DNA of 64,000 nucleotides from Rhizomys pruinosus (GCA_009823505.1 VZQC01005068.1:1321990-1385989), one strand, 5' to 3'. Shown: positions 21,076-33,681, counted from the first letter of the stretch. A program made the numbers and translations. The notes: generated by a model not told the origin, from the letters alone.

Positions 21076-21302
21076 TAAATTTAATTAATTAATTATTTTT
21101 TTATGTGTATGAGTGTACTGTCTGCATGCAGGTTGGTGCACCTGTGTCGTGCAATGCCTCGGAGGTCTGAAGAGGGCATCGGATTCCCCTGAAACTGGAG
21201 TAAAAGGTGGTTCTTAGCCACCATGTGGGTGCTGGGAATCAAACCCGGGTCCTCTGCAAGAGCACTTGGCGCTCTTAACCCGTTGAGACAACTCTCTAGC
21301 CC
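21076..21302 (-). mobile_element. B2 SINE
   Basis: Complete minus-strand B2 lacking the 17-bp internal duplication. The flanking duplication TAGTCATTTT lies just before the tail and just after the head at TAGCCCC. Confidence 0.95.
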
Positions 21303-22010
21303 CTAGTCATTTTTTATTCCACTTGAGACCCACTCACTTTACTCCATTACTCTGCTTTACTCCATCACCTGTTCCAGTGCTACTTCTTTTGGAAATATCT
21401 TCACAGATATTCCCAGGGATATATGTATAACCTGTGACCTTGTCAAATTGGTACATGAATTTACCACCACACCCAGATGAACATGTTCTTTGCTAAAACA
21501 AGAGCATGTAAATATATTTCATAAATGTTTTCAGTTTTAGGGATAAGACACGTTTTTTAGGTGGCTCGAATTATCTGGAAAATGAAGTTAATCAGAGCAT
21601 CTTATTCTCTGAGATTTTGTGGCTTCCTTGATATCTGAAGATGAAATTATCAGTCTTCAAAGCCCTTGAATTATTTCAAAATCTGATAATAGAGTATGTA
21701 GAGGTATTCCAAAGGGCCATTTCCACAGAGCAAAATGATGTGTGTATTGGCACCATTCTTATCTTTGAGATAATTGTATAAATGGTGAATTCTGAAAAGA
21801 AACACAATTCTCATATAATGTGAGTTAAAAATAAAAATAGTTACCTGTATTATAAGAAAACATTTGGAACTTATATAATATGGTTGTGTAGAAATTAAAC
21901 CAATACTTCCTCAAACAAGAATGACAATAGCATTCAGTAGTATTGAGAGTTTCTTCATTATATTAAAGTATTCTTAGATTTTTTGTTGCTGTTATTTTGC
22001 TTGTTTGTTT
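21303..22010. other. unique AT-rich sequence
   Basis: No repeat family or gene is recognised. Confidence 0.4.
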
Positions 22011-22011
22011 G

Positions 22012-22140
22012 TTTTTGAGACAGGGTCTTCCTGTAGCCCCAGCTGTCCTGGAGCTCGCTATATATAGACCAGGCTGGTCTCAGTCTCACAGAGATCCATC
22101 TGCATCTGCCTCCCAAGTGATGGGATTAAGAGCCCCCTCC
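22012..22140 (-). mobile_element. B1 SINE, 5' end altered
   Basis: GAGACAGGGTCTTCCTGTAG through CTGCCTCCCAAGTGATGGGA on plus. It breaks off about 20 bases before the canonical B1 5' end. Confidence 0.9.
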
Positions 22141-23175
22141 CCTGTCTAAGTGTCCTTATATGATTCATGCTGTCACAGTCAGTGTATGACTTGGGACATT
22201 TGGGTTGCTGGAAATATTTTTAGTTAAGAGAGTTTACTTTAACACATTGCAAACACTCAGCATATAGAAGCTAAATGCAATTATTCATAATAGACCAGAA
22301 CATTAATTTATGAGCCTAGAAATTCTATCAAATCTCATGACTAATCAAAAAATATATATTTGAGTGATTTGCTGTTGAAAATTCAGCCTTTTGGAACTTT
22401 CTACTTTTTTTTCTCATTTCAGTATTAGGCTTCTCTGTTGCTTAATTCCCACTGTAATTAATTAATTTATAAATAATGTATACCTTATCATCTCCCAAGA
22501 AAGGACTAAAGGAGACCGTGTTTAACTAGGAAACTACCATAAATTTATAATGAGATGGATTTCATACTCTTTCTTCAGTGCCTGGAAGGTCACTCCTCTT
22601 TGCACAGGAAAATAAAGCAGTGACCTCATCTTCCTCTGCCTGCCTCGCATCCAGGTGGAAGGTCTGAATGATGCTAGTCCTTAGAGATGCAGGTCAGGTT
22701 CATATTTTCCTTCTTCCACATGAGCATGAGGCAAGGACCTTAAACTCTCTGTACCATTTTTCTACCTTTAGAATGGAGATAATGACAATTATCTCAAAAT
22801 GTTATTTACAAGACTGAGCTTTTATACATAGCATCTTAGAAGGAAGGAAGCACTGATTGTTGACATAGATATACCTTTTTCTTTAATCACGACCACATTT
22901 CCTCTAAGATGCCACACTGAGCACACCACCTTAAACTAGTCCTTATGCTATATCTTAATAGGAGCCTATATTTTTTTCTTGACACTTACGATTTGTCATC
23001 GATGTTTAAGTCTTTTAACCTGTGTCTCCCAGGAAGCTGCATGCTCCAGGAAGGTTGTAATCTCTCTGTCTAGCTCAGTATTCAGTTTCTCTCATCTTAC
23101 CCAGAAGTAATTCTGTAAGTAGTTATTGAATGAATGCATTCAAAGACCTTTCTGTAAAAATAGTAACTGTTCTAT
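22141..23175. other. unique sequence
   Basis: No repeat family or gene is recognised. Confidence 0.4.
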
Positions 23176-23179
23176 AGCT

Positions 23180-23340
23180 CATGTAGTGTCTTACTGTGAA
23201 GTTCTGGTGGGTAACCAAGAGCAAGGGCATTGGCCAGCATTGTTTGAGGGTCTATGGGACCCCTGGTCAATAGCTTCAAAAGAGGGAGTCCATTCATGGC
23301 ATTGGGGTTTTATCTTGATAGCTGATGGTGTCTAGTAGGG
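23180..23340 (-). mobile_element. L1 3' UTR, antisense segment
   Basis: GTTCTGGTGGGTAACCAAGA, TTTGAGGGTCTATGGGACCC and CCATTCATGGCATTGGGG match the antisense block at 57210-57320. With 23640-24050 and the sense piece at 24060 it may be one L1 with an inverted 5' part. Confidence 0.65.
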
Positions 23341-23462
23341 ACAAAGTCCTCCTGTTATAAGGGAACTTTCTAAATCTCTTTTTATAATGCATAGTATATA
23401 CTTTAAGAAGCTTCTATAGTGATGCTTCCATCTCTAGTCATAAGTTTCTATATAGATTTTTC

Positions 23463-23577
23463 TTTTTTTTGTTTTTTGTCTTTTCGAGACAGAGTCTTCC
23501 TGTAGCCCCAGCTGTCCTGGAACTCACTCTGTAGAACAGGCTGGCCTTGAACTCACAAAGATCTGCCTGCCTCTGCC
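23463..23577 (-). mobile_element. B1 SINE, 5'-truncated
   Basis: T-rich tail, then GAGACAGAGTCTTCCTGTAG through ATCTGCCTGCCTCTGCC, where B1 similarity stops. About 40 bases of the 5' end are missing. Confidence 0.93.
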
Positions 23578-23639
23578 CTTTCATGTTCTTCATCCCTCCC
23601 CACACTCCCTCTTTTGCTCTGCCCTCCATTCCCCCACCT

Positions 23640-24050
23640 ATTTAACCCTTCCTACATTATTATTCTCTCTCTCCCTTTATATCACTGCATGCTATCACCC
23701 CTCCTGTGAAATCTCCTCCCTTCCTTCATGGCCATTTATTAATTTCTTGACTTCTCTGAATTTTCAAATTGAAACATGTATATACAGGATTTTAAAGGTA
23801 GCATGTAGTTAGCAGACAAAAATGCAATATTTTTCTTTCTTAGTCTAGGTTACCTCCTCAGGATGATTGTTTTCAGTTTCACCCACTTACTCATAAATTT
23901 CATAATTTCCTTTTTTAAGAGCGGAATATTCCATTATATATATATACATATATATACACACACACATATATATATAATACCTTCATTATCCATTCATCAC
24001 TTGATGGACATGAGCTACAGAACAAACATGAGAAATTAAGCTGATACTGA
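23640..24050 (-). mobile_element. L1 3' UTR/late-L1 segment, antisense
   Basis: TTTTCAGTTTCACCCACTTA, AAATTTCATAATTTCC and TATCCATTCATCACTTGATG are antisense L1 phrases. A mixed TA/CA microsatellite lies at 23933-23980. No ORF2 frame is visible. Confidence 0.6.
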
Positions 24051-24059
24051 CTTCAAAGC

Positions 24060-24545
24060 CTCATTTCTACTGACTAGTTTTAATAGCACTGTAAAGCACT
24101 CTGCACATTACCAGAAGGAAGAAAATAATCATCAACTTTATCCATATGTGAATCCTGTGAACTACAACAAAAAATGGCCGGCACGATATGCCCACTGGTG
24201 CGATAATGGCATGAATATTATGGGAATAACCAACTACTTTTTCATTGGATTTAGGGTATACTTTATAGGATAGATCCCATATCTGACACTGATATTAGGC
24301 TTAGGAACTTGAGGTCACAGGGCATAGGGTAGAGCCTAATACTAGTTTTCTACTAAATATTTATAGTATTAAACTGCCTCCAATGTTATACCCATTGATT
24401 ACTATATCTCTCAATTCTCTTAAGGAACTTTTGGCAACTGATGGCCACTTGAAAGGTGAAAGTCAGTCTCTTTCAAAGATGTGACTGTTGGTAGGTTAAA
24501 CAGGCTCCAGTGGATGAATCCATACTGAAGAACATTTGGGGACAA
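24060..24545 (+). mobile_element. L1 3' UTR, sense segment
   Basis: GATATGCCCACTGGTGCGAT, AACCAACTACTTTTTCATTG and CTTGAGGTCACAGGGCATAG are in sense order, as at 57640-57880. The abrupt switch from antisense to sense near 24055 is typical of an inverted L1 insertion. Confidence 0.65.
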
Positions 24546-24563
24546 ATATTAAACTCTATAGTC

Positions 24564-24564
<1 letters not shown>

Positions 24565-24605
<41 letters not shown>

Positions 24606-24700
24606 TTACAACGAGGATGTATATATATCTATATTACATTACAGAGAAAGTGTATATATATATACACACACAGAGACAGTATACACACATATATGCATAC
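24565..24700. repeat. (TA)n and TA/CA-rich tract
   Basis: A pure TA run at 24568-24602, followed by degenerate ATATAC/ACACAC stretches. It makes spurious Ile/Tyr-rich frames. Confidence 0.92.
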
Positions 24701-24984
24701 AAAAAATTTTACAAGGTAACTGAAACAGGACTAACCATCAATTACTTTGTTTTGAAATTTATTTTCAAGTTTTTGGTAGTGAATTTGTGTTTTTCCTTTA
24801 TGCACCATTGTAAATTACTGTAGTAAGACAGTCAAGGGGCTGAAGGTTGTAATTCACAGTTTGATACTTTTTGTGTGTGTGTGTGTGTGCATGTATTCTT
24901 TTATGTGTGAGTGCAGATGCATATATGTGCATGCAGATGTTATTCCAGAGCCACACACCTTGTTTTAATTATTCTTTGTTTATA

Positions 24985-25315
24985 TGTATATATTACGTGT
25001 GTATATGCGTGTTTGCCTGTGTGTACATGCACGTGTGTGAGCATGGGCTTGCAGAGACCAGAGGTTGACTTTGGGTGTCTTCCTTGATTACTTGATATCT
25101 TACATACTGAGGCAGCGTCTCTTACTGAGCTTGGAGCTTGCCAATTGGATTGGTCTAGCTAGCCAGCTTGTCATACGAGCTATTGTGCTTCACTTCCTGG
25201 GCACTGGGATTACAGGTGGGCTACCATGTCCACTTTCATTTACATGTCTGCTGAGATCCCAGCACAGTTTCTCATGCTTACTTTATCCATTGAGGCATCT
25301 CCTCAGTTCCCATCT
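24985..25315 (-). mobile_element. B4 SINE (ID-like plus B1-like dimer)
   Basis: In minus orientation, right to left: a tRNA-like head (reverse of TATCCATTGAGGCATCTCCT), a B1-like part (CACTGGGATTACAGGTGGGC), the B4 middle (CAGCGTCTCTTACTGAGCTT, CCAATTGGATTGGTCTAGCT) and the AGAGACCAGAGGTTGACTTT to GTGTGTACATGCACGTG distal part. Length fits a near-complete B4. Confidence 0.8.
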
Positions 25316-25319
25316 TGGT

Positions 25320-25545
25320 TTTTGAGGTAGGATTTCTCATTGGCTGGCTGGAACTCACTGAGTGGGTTAGACTTGCTTCCTACCGGTCCTCCTGGATCAT
25401 CAGTCTTTGTCTCTCCAGTGCTGTGATTATAAGTATTGTACACCACCATACTTATGTGTTTTTAAAAATATGGGTTCTGGGGATCAAATTTGGGTCCTCC
25501 TGCTTGTATAGAAAGCCCTTTATTGACAGAGTTACTTCCCTAGCC
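25320..25545 (-). mobile_element. B4-like SINE, diverged
   Basis: A second B4-like dimer directly right of the first. It has a B1-like half (GTGCTGTGATTATAAGTATT) and a tRNA-like half (TGGGGATCAAATTTGGGTCC, GTTACTTCCCTAGCC) on plus. It is more decayed than its neighbour. Confidence 0.65.
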
Positions 25546-25550
25546 TTTTG

Positions 25551-25835
25551 ATAGTTTTTTTTTTTTTTGAAGAAATCTTTTGTTTTTTTATTTTTATTGA
25601 GGTTGTGCATTTTTACATCATTTTCCAATTCAAATCAGGCCCTATTTTCCCTTTCCCTTCCCCCCCACCCCCACCCCATCCCCAGAATCATGTATTCTGC
25701 CATATAATGTCTGCATCTTTCGGTTTTTTTTTTTTTTTCATTTTTTAGCTATAAGTGATAATCCATGAGTATAAGCATCCTTCGTGCAAAACCAATCTAT
25801 AGACTGTTGTGCCCAAACCCCCACAGTCGATAGTT
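25551..25835 (-). mobile_element. two antisense L1 3' ends in series
   Basis: First a tail-form-A end (TTTTTATTGAGGTTGTGCAT, C-rich block, TCATGTATTCTGCCATA) to about 25722. Then a new T-run and CATTTTTTAGCTATAAGTGA to CCCAAACCCCCACAGTCGAT, the reverse complement of the module at about 12290-12390. Confidence 0.65.
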
Positions 25836-27402
25836 TTTTTTTTTTTGAAATATTACAGTCAATAAGTGGTTTTCAACTAGGGATAATTTTGTGAAATATT
25901 GGCAATATTTAGAGACATTTTTATTGTCACAATTGGGAGTCTGGTTCTAGAAATTAGTGTGTGGAGACTAGGGTTGAACAAACAGCCCTTTTCCCCTGAC
26001 AATCAAGTCTGAAAAATTAATAATGTTGAGGTTAAGCAACCCTGGCATAGATGGATGTAAGTTTGTAAAATAAATTGTTGTGACTTCCAAAATTGAGATG
26101 TTAAATGTAGCATATCAGAATTTTGAAAATTAATTAAAATGTACTGTGATTATTATTTTTTTGGCACTTTATGTATCTAAGTCCCCAAAAGGAGATATTT
26201 AAGGAGGCCTAATCACCAGTGATTTCTGTGTCAGAAGAGTTTACAGTATACTGTATGCTTTTCTCTTTATAACAAATGGAGTGGTTTTAAAAGTGTCAAT
26301 TAGCTATTGTGTACTTCTAAACAACCAACTGGACAGATTATAAAAAGAGCAGTTCATATAGCAAATTAGCCAAAACTATTTACAAATAACCACGTTACTC
26401 ATAGATTGTTGACTTGTAGCTCTAGACTAATAAAGACAGGGGTACTTACTATTCCTGGAGCTTGGTTTATTTGAAAGTAACATCTGGACTAGTGACCAGG
26501 TTATGCTACAGTTATGCTTTTTCATTTATATAATGGTGGGTGATCAAAACATTGTATTCTGTGGCAAAGCAAATTATGATACCTCAGAAAAATGATTAAT
26601 TTTAAGGTAAAATAAAGAGTCCTTGCAATGTGCAGGCTGCTTTTAGCTACATCCCAGAGGAAAGCATTCCCTCTGCTCTAAGGATACTTTACTAAGCAGC
26701 TGCAGAGCTTATGTACCTAATTTGTATTCAACTTTGATTCAGGTATTTTCTTAGTTGTCTTCATTTTGATGGAAATGATCACATCATCATGTTTTCTACA
26801 ATGGCGCTTCTCCAGAACCTATTATTATATACATCATGGAAATAAGGGCTTCTTTTACAAAATGGAATTCAATATTTCTATTCTGTATCTTACTAGCAGC
26901 TTGATAGGAGAAACTGGATAATTCAATTGATGGTCATGTTCACTATTCTGGGGCTCTGCATGGAGCTGAGACAAGGTATAAAACTACAGCCACTCATTCT
27001 CATCTTGCAATGTGTCTATGATTCATATTACTACAGCCATAGGAAACTCTATTCAGCCATTAATTCATCAAAACTTTTGGGCATCCACCATATGTGACTA
27101 GCATCATGCTAGGTACTAGGGATTAGGACATGATAAACAAGCCAGATCCTCCCTTTGAGGACTCATGTTTAGTATATTATGGCTACAGGGAGGGTAGAGA
27201 AATCTTTCATTTATTTAACATAGCGTTTACTGCTCTTCCTCACTTTCTCCTCATGTTCTTGTTACAGGTGGCATCATTATCAGTCTAGGGGTACTTTTAG
27301 GGTTGTTTTCTCAGTCACTGGAAGAATTAAAAAGGAGGAGACATCTCAGACCAACAGTCAAACAAACTTTTCTTGAAAGAATCACATCCATAAAGAATCA
27401 CA
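25836..27402. other. unique AT-rich sequence
   Basis: No repeat family or gene is recognised over about 1.5 kb. Confidence 0.4.
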
Positions 27403-27406
27403 TAGG

Positions 27407-27560
27407 TGCCAGGTGTGGTGGTGCACGCCTTTGATCCCAGCACTCAGGAAGCAGAGGCCAGTGGAGGTATGTAAGTTCATGGCTAGCCTGATCTACATAG
27501 TGAGTTCCAGGTCATCTGGGGCCACAGGTAGACCGTGTCTCAAAAAGAGGAAAAAAAAAA
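27407..27560 (+). mobile_element. B1 SINE
   Basis: Full-length B1 (GCCAGGTGTGGTGGTGCACG to GTGTCTCAAAAAGAGG). The flanking duplication AAAGAATCACATA precedes it and AAAGAATCACACA follows the A-tail. Confidence 0.94.
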
Positions 27561-27834
27561 GAATCACACATGCATACACAAAATTGTACAGAAGATGAAG
27601 ATCTCTGCAAGTGGACAAAATGTACCTGGAACCCCAAATCCAATGTCCCCTGGGGATAATCTGGGTGTTAAGGGTTTCAATGGCTTGCCTTTCTTCTAAT
27701 TTTGCATTGGTTAACTTAAAGAAGTGAATACTGATAGGCTTATGTATCTAAATGATGACGTGTTGAGGTCTACATGACTCTAAGCAGGTCAGTTGAATGG
27801 GCCTTACTGAAATTAAAAATAAGGTCTCTTAGCA

Positions 27835-27986
27835 CCGGGTGTGGTGGCGCACTCATTTAATTCTGGCACTTGGGAGGCAGAGGCAGGTGGATCTTTGTAG
27901 ATCAGGCCAGCCTGGTCTACAGAGTTCCAGGACAGCTGGGGCTACAGGGAGACCCTGTCTTGAAAAGACCAAAAAAAAAAAAAAAA
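27835..27986 (+). mobile_element. B1 SINE
   Basis: Full-length B1 with small internal deletions, ending in TTGAAAAGACC and a pure A-tail of about 16. Confidence 0.95.
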
Positions 27987-28179
27987 GACCTCTTTCCTTC
28001 TAGAAACCAAGAAGAAGCAGAAGTGTGCCATCTTTTCTATTTCTCAAGAACCCTGTCAGGGCTCCTTACACTCTACTACTCCCTCGATTTATCACTTCCT
28101 TATAAGTTCTCCTTTTTAATTTCCTTAGACCAACTATCAACTAATTATTTTTAACTTTGTACATTATATATATGATATT

Positions 28180-28860
28180 ATGATATCATATATAGAACAG
28201 GAAATAAAGAGAACACTAATGAATCTCTCAACTCTCACAAAAGAAGCTCCCTTATGAAACGGTGGGCCAGGAACACAGATTGGAACAAATGGCCAAATCG
28301 TGGAGATTAGGAGTCTGCAAAGTGTGGGTCCTCAGACAGGACTCTTTTATATTAAGCTTCATTCACTCAAGGTTCAGGGACCATTGTGGAAGATGGGGCA
28401 GAAAGAGTGTAAGAGCCAGGGAGGTGGTATATGACCATTCGGAAATAGAATCGTACAAGCTCTGGGAACCTTGTTCATATGAACCTAAAGTGGTGGTATC
28501 AGCATGGATAAGAACCCGCAAACTCAAAACAGAAAAAAAAATCCAGCATAGAACTGTGGTACTGGGCAGCAGGTCTCAATCTTAGCAGAACTATTGTGAT
28601 TACTGCTGGGTGAGGAAGAGCTGATCTTAAATCAAGGGACTCTGGATGTGCTGACTAGACTTCAGTGAATGAACCTGTACTGAGGAACATCTGAAGATGC
28701 TAACTTGACACAATGGGCCTTGACACAAATGACAGAGTGTGTGAATTCCAGGCGGCAGCTGTAGAAGGGTGCTGGTCGGGAAGGGATATAGAGGTGATTA
28801 GAATTGATTGAGATGTTTGCACAAAAATTCAGTAAAAAATAAAAGAAACTTATGTTTGAT
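28180..28860 (+). mobile_element. L1 3' UTR (Lx-type), sense
   Basis: GAATCTCTCAACTCTCACAA, GGTTCAGGGACCATTGTGGA, GAGGAAGAGCTGATCTTAAA and CACAATGGGCCTTGACACAA, then an A-rich end at AAAAAATAAAAGAAACT. It is an uninterrupted version of the element split at 19373/19926. It is noncoding. Confidence 0.75.
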
Positions 28861-29261
28861 CTTTTTTTCCTTGGTTTCTGACTCAGAGCTCCTAAATCCC
28901 TTGGAATATCCTGATGATCAGTCTTCTGTTCCAACGAAGCAATTCTTGGTAGACCCCTGGATGGGGGCTGTTCACCAAAAAGACTAAACCATGACTACAG
29001 GCTTGGAACTTTCCTTCACCCGCCCCTCTCCTCCAAGGAGAGGGACTGTGTATTGAGTTAATAATTCATCATGACTATGCAACAGAGGCTTTATAACCAG
29101 CCCTAGAAACAAGTTTGTAGGGTTAGTGAACACATAGGAATGCTGGGAAGGAGCAGAGACTCCTGCCATCTGGTACTTCACTGTGCACCTCTTCATCTGG
29201 TGGTTCACCTTTATCTTTGACTATCTCCTTTATTATCTAAACATAAAACAAGTGTTTTCCT
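28861..29261. other. unassigned sequence
   Basis: I recognise no element or gene. Confidence 0.4.
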
Positions 29262-29495
29262 GGGGCTGGAGAGATGGATGGCTCAGTGGTTAAGGGCACT
29301 GGCTGCTCTTGCAGAAGATACAGGTTTGATTCTTAACACCCACGTGGCAGCTAACAACCACCCCTATTTCCAGTTCCAGGGGAATCTGATGTCCCTTTCT
29401 GATCTCCACAGGCATTCGATGACCCAGGTGAACTTAAACACATGCATACAATATACTCTACTTGTAAAGTAAAAATAATAAAACGTTTGAAAAAG
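29262..29495 (+). mobile_element. B2 SINE
   Basis: Complete B2 with a 4-bp GATG duplication in the head and a degenerate middle. The flanking duplication AAGTGTTTTCCT lies at 29250-29261 and 29496-29507. Confidence 0.95.
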
Positions 29496-29537
29496 AAGTG
29501 TTTTCCTGGGTAAAGCTGAGGCTTTAAAGGCTCATAG

Positions 29538-29539
<2 letters not shown>

Positions 29540-29591
<52 letters not shown>
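29540..29591. repeat. (CT)n microsatellite
   Basis: A pure CT run of about 26 units, likely length-polymorphic. Confidence 0.97.
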
Positions 29592-29592
<1 letters not shown>

Positions 29593-30871
29593 AGACATTC
29601 AAGAAATGACATTTCAAAATATGACACTTTGGTATGCTGACTACTCAGAACTAGGAAAACTTGAAAAACAACGACCAACATCACAACTAGAGGTTTTCTC
29701 CGAGTTCCTCTTATCTGCCTAAACAAGTTTCTCCAAAAGGAACCCAACTGTCATGAATGCCCTGGACTTTTATCAACCAAGGAAGATGAACTTAGATCGT
29801 GGCAGAGGAATCTGTAGGGTGACAACGGTGCTCAGACAGACTGTCACTCGTTCTTTTGAGAGCTCCTCAGAGACAACCTTTCAGACAGAACTTTTGTATT
29901 GATGTAGAACCTGATGGAATGTTAAGGAAAATATGGATTTTAATCCATGTTTTCTTTCTCTGTCTCTGTCAACAATGTTCAGCTGCTGGCAGGTTTGAAG
30001 TAGAATGATAACACAGTAGCTAGAACCACTAGCCTAAATTCTGTTTGTCTCAGATGAAGACTTCTACAATAACTTTCAGACAGATGATTTTTTGACAATT
30101 GTTTTCTTCTAAATTTTAATATTTGCTTAATTTTGAGACTAATAGCCAATTAATATATAAGTTTTCTTCTCACTGTAACACAATATCTAAGGTATGAAAG
30201 ATATGTGCTAATTTCTTTGTGGTCCAGATTTAGGGACTTGTGTCCCCTGGACTGGGGTACACCAAAATAAAACACCTACTTCCTGTACATGCCTGGTAGC
30301 TGCCTGGTCTTTCCTACAACAGTGTAACATGACAGTGTTTATGCTCTCCTTCCCACAATGATCAGTGTCTGTACCACTCCTATTCCTGAAGCCCAGGCTT
30401 CTATTAATTTCTGTAGCTCAGGATGCCCTATAATATCAATCAACTGTCCCTTCTTTAAGCCTCAGATCTTGTGGAACTAGTATGAATTTGTATGTAATTA
30501 AACAGCTTATTTATAGCTCAGCTAAAAAACTAGATGGATGGTAGGAAGACATTTAAAAAAAATCTCTTTAATTGTGACTGGAGGTTAGAATTACTAGAGG
30601 CCTGGGCTGGTAATTGGTATCTGAAATGGAGCAATCTTATAGAATGAGACCTTGATGTCATTCAACTCCAGATAGATTGTGTTAGGGTGGAAAGGCAGTG
30701 ACGGACACTGAGCTGGTATCCAGACAGTTTGGAGAACTGCTGAGTATGGGAAAAACTCTCCCACATATTTGGAGGTAGAAGTATTGTGAGTGTGAGAGAG
30801 TTAATTTTAATACTTTTCCAAAAAGCCTATTAAAATAATTCTTTGAAAAAATTGTAATGGTGCCATTTTCT

Positions 30872-30914
<43 letters not shown>

Positions 30915-32196
30915 AAATTCTAATAAGGTTTTTTCCTTTCTTTTTTAATCCAAAGGGAAAAAAAGCCCTTGAAAATCACATTCTTCAAGGGACTTAACCA
31001 GATATGACATCTGATACAAGACAACCCTAATCAGAAGTAAAGTTTCATAGGAGCCTCTTCTGCTTTTCCAGGCTCTGAAACTCCAAAATATCTCCTGCGT
31101 GCCTCCATTAGGAGCCTGGCTCTTTGTTCCATGCATGGGCATTCATCGGGAGTGCACAGAATTGTCAACAACTTGTGGGGCCACTTTGGCAACAGAGCAG
31201 CAAGTGCCTGCTACTTCATAATTTTGTACTGCCTTCATGAAAGAGTTGCACCAGTGTGATTTAATTCTGCCAAGGAAAAGGTGCAGAGAGAACACAGTGG
31301 AGACCCATTCTTTGGTAATATTCGCGTTTTAAAGGAAGCACACATATAAATTTCCCATTCTGTAGTAATATGGTTTTAATCTTAATGAATGCCATTTTGG
31401 CGGTTCTCTTCAGAGAGTGGAATTAACATTCACATGTGAGCGGGAAATGTTAAAGTGTTATTAGTCTCCTGAGGGTTTGCTTCTGGCTCTGCAGCTTCAG
31501 AGATTTCATGGTACTTTATGTGTAGCAGAATACTACTACTTCTACTTAGTAGAATGTAACTCTCCAAGGGTTCTGTGTATGTCAGGCTACAGTTTGATTT
31601 TTTTTTCAGAAGAGAAAGAAATGTTTTTTTTTTTCCTGAACCATGAAAATAACCAGATTTAAAAAAATCAATTGAAAAGCTCAAAAAATTCTCATGAGTG
31701 TTATTAGAAAAAAAAATTTAGCTGACAACCTTCTTATGATTAATATCACATTGTTTAGGCCATGTAAGTTATTAATAGTTCAGTGTAATTTTGTCATTTC
31801 TATTTGTGTATTTATCAATTCATCCCTTGTCTGATCATACAAAGCCTCATTTTATGCAGATTTCCCACTACCTTGTGGCCCCCAAAGAATGTGTAATTAA
31901 GATGTGCGTAAGTAAAATAAAGTGACCATGGACTTGAGATTTCTGTTTAATTTCCTGTTCTTGTTACCTAGTTCTTTCTTTGTAATATGGAGTCCTTTCT
32001 CAATTACTCTCTTGGCCTTGAACATTTTACTTTATACAGAGATTCTTGATTATTAAGTTTAAAATAGGATAATTTTCTAGGGTTTGGTTATCCAGTTTTC
32101 AGTACAAGAGACACAAAACTTTTAGGGAATAACTTCACTTATACACACATATACTCACTACCACACATAAACATTTCCATCTATCTGTGGCAAGTA
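29592..32196. other. unique sequence with one TG tract
   Basis: It is the largest stretch with little repeat content in this half of the window. No coding frame is convincing. 30940-31430 has balanced composition and no repeat signature. The TG tract is listed separately. Confidence 0.4.
30871..30911. repeat. (TG)n microsatellite
   Basis: About 20 TG units in otherwise unique DNA. Confidence 0.96.
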
Positions 32197-32200
32197 AAAT

Positions 32201-32427
32201 TATTTTATTTATTTATTAATTATTTTTATGTGTATGAATGTACTGTCTGCATGTAGGTTTGTGTACCCGTGTCATGCAATGCTGTGGAGGTCAGAAGAGG
32301 GTGTCGGATTCCCCTGGAACTGGAGTTAAAAACGGTTCTTAGCCACCATATGGGTGCTGGGAAACCAACCCGGGTCCTCTGCAAGAGCAGTCTGTGTTCT
32401 TAACTGCTAAGCCATCGCTCCAGTCCC
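32201..32427 (-). mobile_element. B2 SINE
   Basis: Complete minus-strand B2 without the 17-bp duplication. The flanking duplication GCAAGTAAAATTA lies on both sides. Confidence 0.96.
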
Positions 32428-32889
32428 AGCAAGTAAAATTAGTTTGATAGATGCTGGTGTTGCTTTGCATTTAAACTTTAAGGTTTCTCTTTGCCGTCTC
32501 TTCATGACAATCTTTTATAACAAAGACAGACAATAAAGAGATGTCATTTCACAGGTACCCAAACTCAGGTAGGCAAGATGAATGTGTTTGGTGTTCCTTA
32601 GCTCAGTGGGGTAGCTGTGGTTCACATCAAGCTACATAGTAAGTTAGATTCATGCTTATTATATGAAGATCTGGAAAAGAGCTTAAAGACTTCAAGCATA
32701 AACTGATAAGAGAAAACATCCTAATTTTGTCAGTGTATGTTGCATGCATGTGTTGAAATAACACAATTGACCCATTAATATGTATAATTAATATGTTATT
32801 AAAATTTCCTCCAAACAATAACAAATAAAGATAACCAAAACCAAAGAGTTTTTACTGAGGGCCTTAACTGGTCATGTTCTCATTCTTTT
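32428..32889. other. unique AT-rich sequence
   Basis: No element or gene is recognised. Confidence 0.4.
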
Positions 32890-33136
32890 TTGTTTTAATT
32901 TAATTTTATTTATTTCCGTATGTGTATGAATGTACTGTCTGCATGCAGGTCTGTGCGCCCATGTCGTGCAATGCCGCGGAGGTCAGAAGAGGGTCTCGGA
33001 TTCCCCTGGAACTGGAGTTCTCCTGGAATTGGAGTTTCAGACGGATTTCGGCCACCATGTGGGTGCTGGGGATTGAACCCGGGTCCTCTGCAAGAGCGGT
33101 CGGCGCTCTTAACCGCTAGGCCATCTCTCCAGCCCC
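32890..33136 (-). mobile_element. B2 SINE, young subfamily
   Basis: Full-length minus-strand B2 with CpG-rich head, the 17-bp internal duplication, and a perfect 17-bp target duplication CATGTTCTCATTCTTTT on both sides. The exact duplication implies a recent insertion. Confidence 0.97.
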
Positions 33137-33431
33137 ATGTTCTCATTCTTTTGCATCTTAGTCGTATGCAAAGGGTGAAATAACTGAAGGTCTGGAAGCT
33201 AAGGCATGTGACCAATGCTATACAGCTTTCAAGTGACAAAGCTCAGGTTTAACTCAGCCATTACTTCTCTGAGGGCTCCACTGGACATTGCAGTCCTAAC
33301 TAGGTGCCTTAGATCTGGGGTGAAAGCAGAATTCTAGGTCATTAAGACTATGGGATCCAAATGAAATTTGCATTTTAAGGAAATTCCCAGATGACTTGTT
33401 TGTACATAAAGACTGGAAATATCGTTCTTTT

Positions 33432-33681
33432 TTTAAAGCATTTAAAAAAATTATTTATTTTTGTATGTGTATGAATGTACTGTCTGCATGTAGGTTTGTG
33501 CACCCGTGTCGTGCAATGCTGCGGAGGTCAGAAGAGGGTCTTGGATTCCCCTGGAACTGGAGTTCTCCTGGAATTGGAGTTATAGACGGTTCTCAGCCAT
33601 GATGTGGGTGCTGGGAATTGAACCCGGGTCCTCTGCAAGAGTAGTCGGTGCTCTTAACCGCTAGGCCATCTCTCCAGCCCC
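33432..33681 (-). mobile_element. B2 SINE, young subfamily
   Basis: The same subfamily as the preceding B2 (17-bp duplication present). Flanks read GAAATATCGTTCTT before and GAAATATAGTTCTT after, one mismatch. Confidence 0.96.
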
